Below are positions 26,248 to 33,553 of a DNA stretch of 64,000 nucleotides, one piece after another. Position numbers and translations under genes: made by a program. Every line of letters starts with the position of its first letter. Position 1 is the first letter of the stretch. The notes below the pieces were generated by a model. That model worked only from the letters and a program-made list of their open reading frames with translations, was not told where the DNA came from and made no database searches. The DNA is from CAIUPE01 sp037131735 (GTDB lineage: Bacteria; Pseudomonadota; Alphaproteobacteria; Rhizobiales; Beijerinckiaceae): NCBI GenBank assembly GCA_037131735.1, contig JBAXQM010000006.1, positions 51,591-115,590 on the forward strand. Reading direction: 5' to 3'.

Positions 26248-27441
26248 ATGACTTCGCGGATACTTGTTGCAGGAACCGCCGACACAAAAGGTGAAGAACT
26301 GGCATTTCTTGCCGAAGCGATCCGTGAAGCAGGTGCAACGCCGGTTATTGTTGACCTTGGTGTTGGCAAAGCTTCAATTGCTGTGGATATCACCAATAAC
26401 GACGTCGCATCACACGATCCAACGGCAGCCTCGTTGTTAGGCACACATGATCGAGGCCCCGCTGTAACCGCGATGGGACAAGCCTTCGCAAGATTTTGCG
26501 CTGCATATAATTCTTGCGATGCAGCAATTGGCATTGGTGGTGGCGGTGGCACATCGATCGTGTCGGCTGGATTTAAGTCTTTCCCTATCGGATTTCCAAA
26601 GCTTATCGTTTCGACGATGACATCGGGCAATATCGCGCCTTATGTCGATATCTCCGACATGGGCATGATCTACTCTGTAACGGATCTTGCTGGTTTAAAT
26701 CGTTTGAGCCGTCGTATATTGCGCAACGCTGCTTTCGGTATTGTCGGTATGGCAAAGGCCCGCAGTCAGGAGACTGATCAGCGATCTGTCATTGGCCTTT
26801 CAATGTTTGGTGTCACGACTCCCTGTGTTACAGCGATTGTGGACCAATTAAAGGCCACTCAAGACTGCCTCGTCTTTCACGCAACGGGCTCTGGCGGGCG
26901 TGCTATGGAAAAGCTCGTCGATAGCGGCATGATTTCGTCGCTGATCGACGTGACGACGACTGAGATTGCCGATGAATTATGTGGTGGCGTATTAACCGCC
27001 GGACCCGATCGACTGGGTGCGGTGATCAGAACCGGAATTCCCTATGTGGGATCCGTTGGGGCTTGCGATATGGTGAATTTTGGTGCGCCGGATACCGTGC
27101 CTTCAAAATTCAAAGATCGTCTCTTCTATCATCACAATCCGCAAGTCACATTGATGCGCACAACGCCGGATGAATGCAGAGCTATTGGCCGATTCATTGC
27201 TGAGAAGTTCAATCAATGTCACGGACAGATCCATATATTGTTGCCTGTCAAAGGTATTTCGATGCTGGATGATGAAGGCAAAGTCTTTTTTGATCCCGTT
27301 GCTGATGAAGCGTTATTCTCTGCGCTTGAGAGCCATTTGACCGCAACATCCAATAAAAAATGCGAACGTCTTTCTTATCATATCAACGCTCCGGAATTTT
27401 CACACGCGCTTATCAAAGCGTCCCTTCATCAAAGGCACTGA
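26248..27441 (+). CDS. Tm-1-like ATP-binding domain protein (UPF0261)
   Basis: A 397-residue UPF0261/Tm-1-type protein. It opens with RILVAGTADTKGEELAFLAE and has the glycine-rich AIGIGGGGGTSIVSAGFKS (near residues 90-108). Further blocks are LIVSTMTSGNIAPYVDISD and FHATGSGGRAMEKLVDSGMI. The family was named for the tomato virus-resistance protein Tm-1; its bacterial role is not known. Here it heads an operon with a PEP-hydrolase-like TIM barrel, its usual partner (the two are fused in Tm-1). Context suggests a step in catabolism of the compound imported by the divergent transporter. Confidence 0.92.
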   Translation: MTSRILVAGTADTKGEELAFLAEAIREAGATPVIVDLGVGKASIAVDITNNDVASHDPTAASLLGTHDRGPAVTAMGQAFARFCAAYNSCDAAIGIGGGGGTSIVSAGFKSFPIGFPKLIVSTMTSGNIAPYVDISDMGMIYSVTDLAGLNRLSRRILRNAAFGIVGMAKARSQETDQRSVIGLSMFGVTTPCVTAIVDQLKATQDCLVFHATGSGGRAMEKLVDSGMISSLIDVTTTEIADELCGGVLTAGPDRLGAVIRTGIPYVGSVGACDMVNFGAPDTVPSKFKDRLFYHHNPQVTLMRTTPDECRAIGRFIAEKFNQCHGQIHILLPVKGISMLDDEGKVFFDPVADEALFSALESHLTATSNKKCERLSYHINAPEFSHALIKASLHQRH

Positions 27442-27450
27442 GTAACAATC

Positions 27451-28281
27451 ATGAGTATACCCAACCGTCAGGCAATTATTAAAAAATTCCAAGGAATGAT
27501 TGAACAAAAAATCCCCATCATCGGCGGTGGTGCGGGTACAGGCCTCTCGGCCAAATGTGAAGAGGCGGGGGGGATTGATCTTATCATTATCTATAATTCC
27601 GGGCGCTATCGAATGGCGGGCCGCGGCTCAGCTGCTGGGTTGCTGGCTTTTGGCAATGCCAATGAGATTGTTAAAGATATGGCGCGCGAAGTCTTGCCCG
27701 TCGTTAAACATACGCCGGTCTTGGCGGGTGTGAATGGCACCGATCCTTTTGTGCTCATGCCGCAATTCTTGAACGAATTAAAAGCAATGGGTTTTTCCGG
27801 CGTGCAGAATTTCCCAACCGTTGGCCTTTTTGACGGCGTCATGCGCGCAAGTTTTGAAGAGACGGGTTTGGGCTACGGGTGTGAAGTTGATATGATCAAG
27901 CTTGCCCATAGCCTTGATCTCTTGACGACGCCCTATGTGTTTAACCCTGATGAAGCGGTCGCTATGACCAACGCAGGCGCTGATATCATTGTCGCCCATA
28001 TGGGTGTTACGACAGGCGGATCCATTGGCGCGACATCATCTAAATCACTTGATCAATGCGTTATCGAGATAGACGCGATCGCTCATGCGGCACTCTCTGT
28101 GAGGAAAGATGTTATTGTGCTCTGTCATGGCGGTCCCATCGCGATGCCGGATGATGCCGCCTATATTTTGAAACACGCAAAAACATGTCACGGCTTCTAT
28201 GGCGCGAGCAGTATGGAGCGACTACCGGTTGAAGAAGCGCTGACAAAACAAACCCAGAATTTTAAAAAAATTCAATTCTAA
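27451..28281 (+). CDS. Phosphoenolpyruvate hydrolase-like TIM-barrel protein
   Basis: A 276-residue barrel of the PEP mutase/hydrolase superfamily (Tm-1 C-terminal type). Visible blocks: IPIIGGGAGTGLSAKCEEAG, DLIIIYNSGRYRMAGRGS, MGFSGVQNFPTVGLFDGVMR and IIVAHMGVTTGGSIGATS. It lies nine bases after the Tm-1-like gene, so the two probably act as a complex or consecutive enzymes. The C-terminal GFYGASSMERLPVEEALT also belongs to the family. Reaction not established for the bacterial proteins as far as I know. Confidence 0.9.
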   Translation: MSIPNRQAIIKKFQGMIEQKIPIIGGGAGTGLSAKCEEAGGIDLIIIYNSGRYRMAGRGSAAGLLAFGNANEIVKDMAREVLPVVKHTPVLAGVNGTDPFVLMPQFLNELKAMGFSGVQNFPTVGLFDGVMRASFEETGLGYGCEVDMIKLAHSLDLLTTPYVFNPDEAVAMTNAGADIIVAHMGVTTGGSIGATSSKSLDQCVIEIDAIAHAALSVRKDVIVLCHGGPIAMPDDAAYILKHAKTCHGFYGASSMERLPVEEALTKQTQNFKKIQF

Positions 28282-28307
28282 AAGCGAACATTAACGGGGA
28301 GGATGAA

Positions 28308-28745
28308 ATGGCAAGAACCTATCGCAGTGCGGTCATTCATGCGCCAATTGGAAAAGTGTGGGCGATAATCCGTGATTTCAACGGATTGCCAACATGGCAT
28401 CCGGCCATTGCTAAAAGTGAAATCGAGGATGGACGCGCATCTGATTCAATTGGATGCGTAAGAAGCTTTTATCTTCAAGACGGCGGTCACTTGCGTGAGC
28501 AACTCCTCGCGCTCAATGATCCCAAACATACATTTACTTATAACATTCTGAAATCCCCGATGCCGGTTAAAAACTATGTCGCCACATTGCGGCTGACCCC
28601 CATCACAGTAGGAAATGAGACGCTTGCAGAATGGTGGGCGGATTTCGACGTTACATCCGGAACGGATGATGAAATGATCACCCATATTGGTGACAATGTT
28701 TTTGTTGGGGGCTTTGCAGCGCTCAACGCCAAGATCGGTCGCTAG
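28308..28745 (+). CDS. SRPBCC (START-like) family protein
   Basis: A 145-residue SRPBCC protein. The start MARTYRSAVIHAPIGKVWAI and the following DFNGLPTWHPAIAKSEIEDG are classical for this ligand-binding fold, as is the closing helix region. GGGGAGG lies just upstream. These proteins bind or transform hydrophobic or aromatic small molecules; the role here is unknown. It sits between the TIM-barrel and isomerase genes in one operon. Confidence 0.88.
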   Translation: MARTYRSAVIHAPIGKVWAIIRDFNGLPTWHPAIAKSEIEDGRASDSIGCVRSFYLQDGGHLREQLLALNDPKHTFTYNILKSPMPVKNYVATLRLTPITVGNETLAEWWADFDVTSGTDDEMITHIGDNVFVGGFAALNAKIGR

Positions 28746-28774
28746 ATCTCTCTTTAAATGTTTTGGAGGAACCC

Positions 28775-29617
28775 ATGAAACTCGGATTTAATCTCCTTCT
28801 TTGGACCACACATGTTCGTGAAGATCAGTTCCATCTCATCGATGATCTCAAAGCGACTGGTTATGACGGCGTTGAAATTCCGCTCTTTGAGGGCGACGTC
28901 GCTCATTATGAAAAGCTCGGTAAAAAAATAAAACAGTCTGGCATGAGTGCGAGTTCGGTGACCGTAATGATCGGGGGTAATGCGCTTTCACCCGATAAGG
29001 CGTTACGGGATCGCGCGCTTGATCATCTCAAATGGGCGATTGATTGTTCCGCCGCCTTGGGGTCGAATATTCTTTGTGGACCGTTTCACCAGCCTCTTGG
29101 CGAATTTTCAGGCGTGGGGCCGACAGAGGATGAAAAAAATCGCTGTGCCGAAGTGCATAAGGCTGCTGCGCTTTATGCGGCTAAAGCCGGTCTCAAACTT
29201 TCCGTTGAGCCTTTAAATCGGTTCGAATGTTATTTTCTGAATACGGCGAGCGCGTCGGCAGATCTTGTCGCGCGGGTGGGTGAAAAAAATTACGGCTATC
29301 TCTATGATACGTTTCACTTCCACATCGAAGAGAAGAACCAACCCGACGCGATCCGAAAGACGATTTCAGCAATCAACCACGTCCATATATCGGAGAATGA
29401 TCGCGGTACACCGGGAACAGGGCAGGTCAATTTTGATGCCGTGTTCAAGGCCTTGAAATCATCAGGCTATGACGGATGGTTAACCGTCGAAGCTTTTGGA
29501 AGCGCCTTGCCGGATTTGGCAGCGGCGACAAAAATTTGGCGTCCGCTCTTCAACAAGCCCGAAGATGTCTATCGCGGGGCCTATACGTTGATGAAAGAGG
29601 GTTGGGCGCGCGCTTGA
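28775..29617 (+). CDS. Sugar isomerase/epimerase (D-tagatose 3-epimerase-like TIM barrel)
   Basis: A 280-residue AP-endonuclease-2/xylose-isomerase-like barrel. Metal-site segments are visible as LSVEPLNRFECYFLNT (glutamate), YLYDTFHFHIEEK (Asp, His), INHVHISENDRGTPG (His) and GWLTVEAFG (Glu), the usual set of D-psicose/tagatose 3-epimerases. GGAGG places the start at the ATG at 28775, not the TTG at 28763. As last gene of the operon it suggests that the imported compound is a ketose or a polyol-derived sugar. Confidence 0.9.
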   Translation: MKLGFNLLLWTTHVREDQFHLIDDLKATGYDGVEIPLFEGDVAHYEKLGKKIKQSGMSASSVTVMIGGNALSPDKALRDRALDHLKWAIDCSAALGSNILCGPFHQPLGEFSGVGPTEDEKNRCAEVHKAAALYAAKAGLKLSVEPLNRFECYFLNTASASADLVARVGEKNYGYLYDTFHFHIEEKNQPDAIRKTISAINHVHISENDRGTPGTGQVNFDAVFKALKSSGYDGWLTVEAFGSALPDLAAATKIWRPLFNKPEDVYRGAYTLMKEGWARA

Positions 29618-29672
29618 GCCGCTCACCTTTTTCGGCGTCAAAGTGCAATTGACATGATATTGTTTTTCGATT

Positions 29673-29704
29673 GCAACGCGCGCAGGCGCGTTGCTTTTGT
29701 TTTG
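29673..29704 (+). terminator. Rho-independent terminator after the isomerase gene
   Basis: GCAACGCG and CGCGTTGC pair around a six-base loop and are followed by TTTTGTTTTG. It ends the Tm-1-like operon about 55 bases after the last stop codon, shortly before the attachment repeat. Confidence 0.88.
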
Positions 29705-29824
29705 TGCGGGTGAATCCACATAAATGTGTATTGTTTTTCGATCGGTTAAACGGAACGGATTTTTTTCTTAAGTGGCAGGCGAAAACGCGTTTCAAAAAAG
29801 TACCAAACTTTTTGGGTCACCCTC

Positions 29825-29894
29825 GCTTAAGTCATTGAAATAATGGTGCCCAGGGGCGGGATCGAACCACCGACACTGCGATTTTCAGTCGCAT
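29825..29894. repeat. tRNA-Phe 3'-half attachment-site repeat (51-base core)
   Basis: Bases 29844-29894 are identical to the 3' 51 bases of tRNA-Phe (63929-63979), from the CCA end through the T-arm and variable loop to the anticodon stem. The 19 bases before it also match except for one extra base. The 5' half is missing, so this is not a functional tRNA. It is the distal attachment site of the 34 kb island that ends at the intact tRNA. A degenerate arm site (GTACCAAAC, 29799-29808 region) lies to its left. Confidence 0.93.
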
Positions 29895-29929
29895 TTTTTC
29901 AGGTCTAAGTGATTGATTTCATTAGATGT

Positions 29930-29994
29930 GTTTGACACTCTTCGCTCAAAATCGATCACTAGAAATCAATGCCTTACAAGCCGAGTGTCAAACT
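29930..29994. repeat. Inverted pair of island arm sites
   Basis: GTTTGACAC at 29930-29938 and GTGTCAAAC at 29986-29994 are inverted copies of the nonamer that is directly repeated at the island's other end (63863 and 63885). They lie just inside the distal attachment core, as arm-type binding sites of a tyrosine recombinase would. Confidence 0.68.
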
Positions 29995-30357
29995 GTTTTT
30001 CGATCTCTGAAAAACGATCCTATGCCCATAAATTGGTTCGTATGGATTCCATTGATAGCCGACAAGTTTACCTCCTTTGGCAACCGAATGATCAAAGCAA
30101 AGCGCGTTGTCGGATTCGATACGGGGTTCGCCGGAGAGCCAATAATGACCAAAGAAGATCGGAGTGTTTTCGAGATAGTGATAGTGTGAGCAGTCAATGG
30201 GTTCTTCAGGCAGTTGTAAATTGCTGCCACCAACACCAATGGCTGCGGATTTTAGAGTTGTGGCACTCCGGTCCCGCCAGCGAAAGCGCGCTTCTGTATG
30301 TCTTATCTGTTCTTTATCGTAACAGTGAAATTCGGCGGGTAATTTGATTTCGGGCCC
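29974..30357 (-). pseudogene. Metallophosphoesterase remnant (C-terminal part only)
   Basis: Read on the minus strand, the frame gives KGPEIKLPAEFHCYDKEQ, ARFRWRD, then PIFFGHYWLSGEPR and CFDHSVAKGGKLVGYQW. I recognise this as the C-terminal third of a PrpE-like bis-phosphatase family; the N-terminal catalytic metal motifs are absent. Its upstream end is fused to an IS3-type orfA start at about 30358. The truncation by a transposon end makes it non-functional. It is the first recognisable sequence inside the island. Confidence 0.72.
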
Positions 30358-30491
30358 TTTGAGTAAAACTTCGACTTGCCGCAACTAGGCGACAATCTCT
30401 TCAGGCTTGTGTCTCTTCTTGCTCATTCTTCCGTCCTCCATCGGCTTAAAAGCCATACATCAGGGAGGATCACTTTTCAGGAGGCAGACCA
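30358..30491 (-). mobile_element. IS3-family remnant (left end plus orfA start)
   Basis: On the minus strand the end TGGTCTGCCTCCTGAAAAGT at 30491 looks like an IS3-family terminal repeat. A ribosome site (GGAGGACGGAAG) and an ATG at 30426 follow, giving MSKKRHKPEEIVA, a stop (TAG), then LRQVEVLL. IS3 orfA proteins of this type read IVAKLRQVE, so the stop replaces the lysine codon by one base change. After about 22 codons the sequence joins the phosphatase remnant. The rest of the element is missing. Confidence 0.75.
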
Positions 30492-30501
30492 TCATCGGTC
30501 T

Positions 30502-30960
30502 TTAGAGCATCGGAAGTCCAGAGTCTTGTTTTAGTTGCTCCATTACAATCTTGCTTTCTACTCGGGCAACAACGGGGTGTGGCAACAAGCGATTTTGAAT
30601 GAGCTCGTTCAGGGCTGATAAGTCGGAGCACCAGACTCGCATAAGATAGTCTGCTGCTCCGGTGAGGGTCCAGCAGCCCGTTACTTCCCGCATTGTTGCG
30701 ACTAATTTGGCAAAGCTTTGCGCCGCATCCGTATTGTGCGCCGCCATTTGGATTTGAATAAATGCTTGAACACCAAGTCCCAGTTTCTTTGGATCCAATT
30801 TGGCTGTGTATCCAAGAATGAAGCCTTCTGCTTCTAGTCTTTGTCGCCGCCGAACGACTTGGCTTGCGGAAAGACTGAGCGCCTCCGCGAGTTCTTGCCC
30901 GGTTGAATCCGAGCGTTTTTGTAATTCTGAGAGTAAGCGCCGATCTAAAGAATCTAGCAT
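30502..30960 (-). CDS. Lrp/AsnC-family transcriptional regulator
   Basis: A 152-residue Lrp-type regulator from MLDSLDRRLLSELQKRSDST. The helix-turn-helix is GQELAEALSLSASQVVRRRQ with the wing at RLEAEGFILGYTA, and the RAM ligand-binding domain starts near residue 65 (LGLGVQAFIQIQM). I start at 30960 because the longer frame adds an unrelated hydrophobic stretch. It is divergent from the 4-hydroxyphenylpyruvate dioxygenase gene, with an AT-rich 134-base gap. It probably senses an aromatic amino acid and controls that gene. Confidence 0.92.
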   Translation of the reverse strand: MLDSLDRRLLSELQKRSDSTGQELAEALSLSASQVVRRRQRLEAEGFILGYTAKLDPKKLGLGVQAFIQIQMAAHNTDAAQSFAKLVATMREVTGCWTLTGAADYLMRVWCSDLSALNELIQNRLLPHPVVARVESKIVMEQLKQDSGLPML

Positions 30961-31094
30961 ACAATAATTCCGCAATAAATTGATCAAATATGCATAATAT
31001 ATTCGAAATTTAATGAAAACAATCATAATTTTGCGCGCAAATTTCATTATTCTCGTGCGATTTTGTCTCTAAATCAATCAGGGAAGAAAAAATT

Positions 31095-32192
31095 ATGGGC
31101 CCTTTTCCGCATGACGCACCACGTGCGACGATTTCTAATGAGAACCCTGCCGGAACAGATGGTTTCGAATTTGTTGAATTTGCACATGAGAATCCGCATG
31201 AACTGCGGGAGCTTTTTTCCAGGATGGGTTTCGAGCTGACTGCCCGCCATAAGTCCAAAGCAATTGAGCTTTGGCAGCAGGGCGACATCACCTACGTGCT
31301 TAATGCAGAACCGGGTAGCCACGCCCGCCGGTTCGTAGAAGAGCATGGCCCTTGTGCGCCATCTATGGCCTGGCGAGTGGTCGACGCCGACTATGCTTAT
31401 CGGCATGCGCTATCGAAGGGCGCAGTTCCATATACTGGCAATGATAAAACAATCGACCTGCCGGCCATTGTTGGAATTGGCGGATCGCTTATTTATTTTA
31501 CTGATAAATATGGTGAGGGTCGATCGCCTTATTCTTTTGAATTTCAATTTGTCGCCCCACCCAAACCTTGCGGAGTAGGTTTTCGTTATCTTGATCATCT
31601 CACCCACAATGTTCACAAGGGCAATATGGATATCTGGTTTAACTACTATGGCGACCTGTTTAACTTTAAACAGATACGCTTTTTTAACATTGAGGGTAAG
31701 TATACGGGTCTACTGTCTCGGGCTCTCACTAGCCCTTGTGGCCGCATCCGGATTCCTATCAACGAGGATCGAGGCGAGACTGGTCAGATTGTAGAGTACC
31801 TGAAGCGCTATAACGGCGAAGGTATTCAGCACATTGCCATTGGTTCAAATGATATTTACTCCTCAGCAGATGCTATTGCCGCGCGTGGCCTGAAGTTCAT
31901 GCCAAAGCCACCGATGTCCTATTACAAGCTTTCTAAAGCTCGTGTTGTGGGTCATGAAGAGTCGATCGAAGCTCTTTCGAAGCATGGAATTTTGATTGAT
32001 GGTGAAGGTGTTATCGATGGTGGTGTAACCAAGATCCTTTTGCAGATATTTTCCAAGACCGTCATAGGCCCTATCTTTTTTGAATTCATCCAACGCAAGG
32101 GAGATGACGGCTTTGGCGAAGGGAATTTTAGAGCCCTATTCGAGTCAATTGAGCAAGATCAGATCGATCGAGGCGTCATCATAGCGTCGTAA
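31095..32192 (+). CDS. hpd: 4-hydroxyphenylpyruvate dioxygenase
   Basis: A 365-residue Fe(II) dioxygenase that turns 4-hydroxyphenylpyruvate into homogentisate with release of CO2. Metal ligands are visible: His in YLDHLTHNVHKG (near 167), His in GEGIQHIAIGSND (near 246) and Glu in PIFFEFIQRKGDDGFGEGNF (near 328). The last segment, with the C-terminal gate helix, is diagnostic of HPPD. AGGGAAG lies just upstream of the ATG. It is oriented against the maiA-to-hmgA block, so it is separately regulated, probably by the Lrp-type neighbour. No tyrosine aminotransferase is present in the window. Confidence 0.96.
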   Translation: MGPFPHDAPRATISNENPAGTDGFEFVEFAHENPHELRELFSRMGFELTARHKSKAIELWQQGDITYVLNAEPGSHARRFVEEHGPCAPSMAWRVVDADYAYRHALSKGAVPYTGNDKTIDLPAIVGIGGSLIYFTDKYGEGRSPYSFEFQFVAPPKPCGVGFRYLDHLTHNVHKGNMDIWFNYYGDLFNFKQIRFFNIEGKYTGLLSRALTSPCGRIRIPINEDRGETGQIVEYLKRYNGEGIQHIAIGSNDIYSSADAIAARGLKFMPKPPMSYYKLSKARVVGHEESIEALSKHGILIDGEGVIDGGVTKILLQIFSKTVIGPIFFEFIQRKGDDGFGEGNFRALFESIEQDQIDRGVIIAS

Positions 32193-32198
32193 TTCCAT

Positions 32199-32837
32199 TC
32201 ATTCCGCATCAGGTTGTCGAGATGGATGAGCTTTAGAAAAAGCGTCGATCATCTCGCAAGAGTGCTCGACCCGCTTTATCTTTCGTAGATGCTCGTAATC
32301 TACGTTGAAGCGTTTAGCGTTCAGCAACTGCGGCCAAAGAAAACAATCTGCGAGCGATGGCGTGCTGCCAAAACAAAAGTCATCTCCTGGGAGTAGCTTT
32401 TCAATTGCATCGAGGCCGCCATTCAGCATCCAGTAACGGATCCAAACATCGACAGCCTCCTTGGATTGGCCAAGCTGACCCTTAAGGTAATTAAGAACCC
32501 GAAGATTATTTAGCGGGTGTATCTCGCACCCGATGATCAGTGCCACTGCCCGTGCTTTCGCCGCTATTAACGGATCATTCGGGATTAGGCGAGCGCCAGG
32601 AAAGCTGGCGTCGAGATACTCAATGATCGCCAGAGATTGGCAGAGGACCGTACCATCATCGAGTTCCAGCACCGGCACCAGAGCTTGGGGGTTTAGCTCT
32701 CGATGTTTCGGAAATTTTTGCTGACCGCCGTCCTTCAACAGATGCACTGGCACATGTTCAACTGCAATGTCTTTCAGATTGAGCGCGATACGCACCCTAA
32801 AGGCGGCGGATGATCGAAAATAACCATAGAGTTTCAA
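32199..32837 (-). CDS. maiA: Maleylacetoacetate isomerase (zeta-class GST)
   Basis: A 212-residue glutathione-S-transferase-fold protein. The zeta-class glutathione motif is FRSSAAFRVRIALNLK (residues 7-22), followed by NPQALVPVLELDDG and LCQSLAIIEYLDASFP. It isomerises maleylacetoacetate to fumarylacetoacetate between the HmgA and FahA steps. The ATG overlaps the end of the MarR gene by four bases, and the stop lies seven bases from the convergent dioxygenase gene. Confidence 0.95.
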   Translation of the reverse strand: MKLYGYFRSSAAFRVRIALNLKDIAVEHVPVHLLKDGGQQKFPKHRELNPQALVPVLELDDGTVLCQSLAIIEYLDASFPGARLIPNDPLIAAKARAVALIIGCEIHPLNNLRVLNYLKGQLGQSKEAVDVWIRYWMLNGGLDAIEKLLPGDDFCFGSTPSLADCFLWPQLLNAKRFNVDYEHLRKIKRVEHSCEMIDAFSKAHPSRQPDAE

Positions 32838-33292
32838 GTGTTTTCTCCAGCTCCATCCAGCAGCGCCTTCTCCAGAGCCGCTAACCCTTTGAGTAGTGCC
32901 CGACTATCAGCATCTGAGATTAATGCGACGATATTCTGCTCGAATTCGAGAACCAGAGGTAGAAGTTGTCGGAATAGCCGGCGCCCCGTTGTTGTAAGCG
33001 AGAGTGTAAAGCTCCGTTTGTCGACTTTCGAAATCTTACGGGTGATGAGACCGCGGTCTTCGAGGTCCTGAACTGCCCGGCTGATGGTTGATTTGTGGCT
33101 GAAAGTAAATCGTGCAATATCTTGAGCGCTAACGTCGCCGCGAGAGGCTAGATTGGCAAGTATCCGCCATTGTGGAATATCTAAGTTGAACCGCGAGGCG
33201 TAGATGGCCGATAGCTGCTGCGATACAGTCTGTGCAAGCACGTTCAGACGGAAGGGAAGAAATTGTTCTAGCGAGAATTCATTACTCATCAT
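32834..33292 (-). CDS. MarR-family transcriptional regulator
   Basis: A 152-residue MarR protein. The winged helix region is VSAQDIARFTFSHKSTISRA and VQDLEDRGLITRKISKVDKR, and an N-terminal dimerisation helix (FLPFRLNVLAQTVSQQLSAI) precedes it. It is translationally coupled to maiA and lies in the same direction as the hmgA cluster. A 20-base perfect palindrome ahead of hmgA is its most likely operator. Likely inducers are homogentisate or maleylacetoacetate, by analogy. Confidence 0.92.
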   Translation of the reverse strand: MMSNEFSLEQFLPFRLNVLAQTVSQQLSAIYASRFNLDIPQWRILANLASRGDVSAQDIARFTFSHKSTISRAVQDLEDRGLITRKISKVDKRSFTLSLTTTGRRLFRQLLPLVLEFEQNIVALISDADSRALLKGLAALEKALLDGAGENT

Positions 33293-33341
33293 GATACCCT
33301 GACAGAAGATAGTAGCGCCTGCAACGGGTTAAAATTCGTCT

Positions 33342-33551
33342 TTATAGTTGCGACGTAGTTTCTACCTTCGTATTTTTAGCGAGTTTTAACGCCTCAGAGA
33401 TTACGGTGTTGTCGCCAATGTGGTTAATCAAGATTAGAATAAGACGGGCATTAAGGGCATGGCTTTCCTGTTCACTTAGATCCTCATGAGTGACGATAAG
33501 CTGAGCATATATCTCATCCGGCTTGGCCAGGTTAGCTTTAGTGATAAGCAT
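33342..33551 (-). CDS. DUF2783-type small protein
   Basis: About 69 residues, starting MLITKANLAKPDEIYAQLIV, a small acidic helical protein of the DUF2783 family, which often accompanies flavin monooxygenases of aromatic degradation. The ATG at 33551 is spaced correctly from GGGAGGGA; an ATG at 33557 overlapping the monooxygenase stop is the alternative. It may assist the hydroxylase, like the small coupling proteins of 3-hydroxyphenylacetate hydroxylase, but its function is not established. Confidence 0.78.
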   Translation of the reverse strand: MLITKANLAKPDEIYAQLIVTHEDLSEQESHALNARLILILINHIGDNTVISEALKLAKNTKVETTSQL

Positions 33552-33553
33552 TA

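Noticed and set aside
29844..29894. Second tRNA-Phe gene
   Set aside because: Only the 3' 51 bases match; the D-arm and 5' acceptor strand are missing, so it is an attachment-site repeat.
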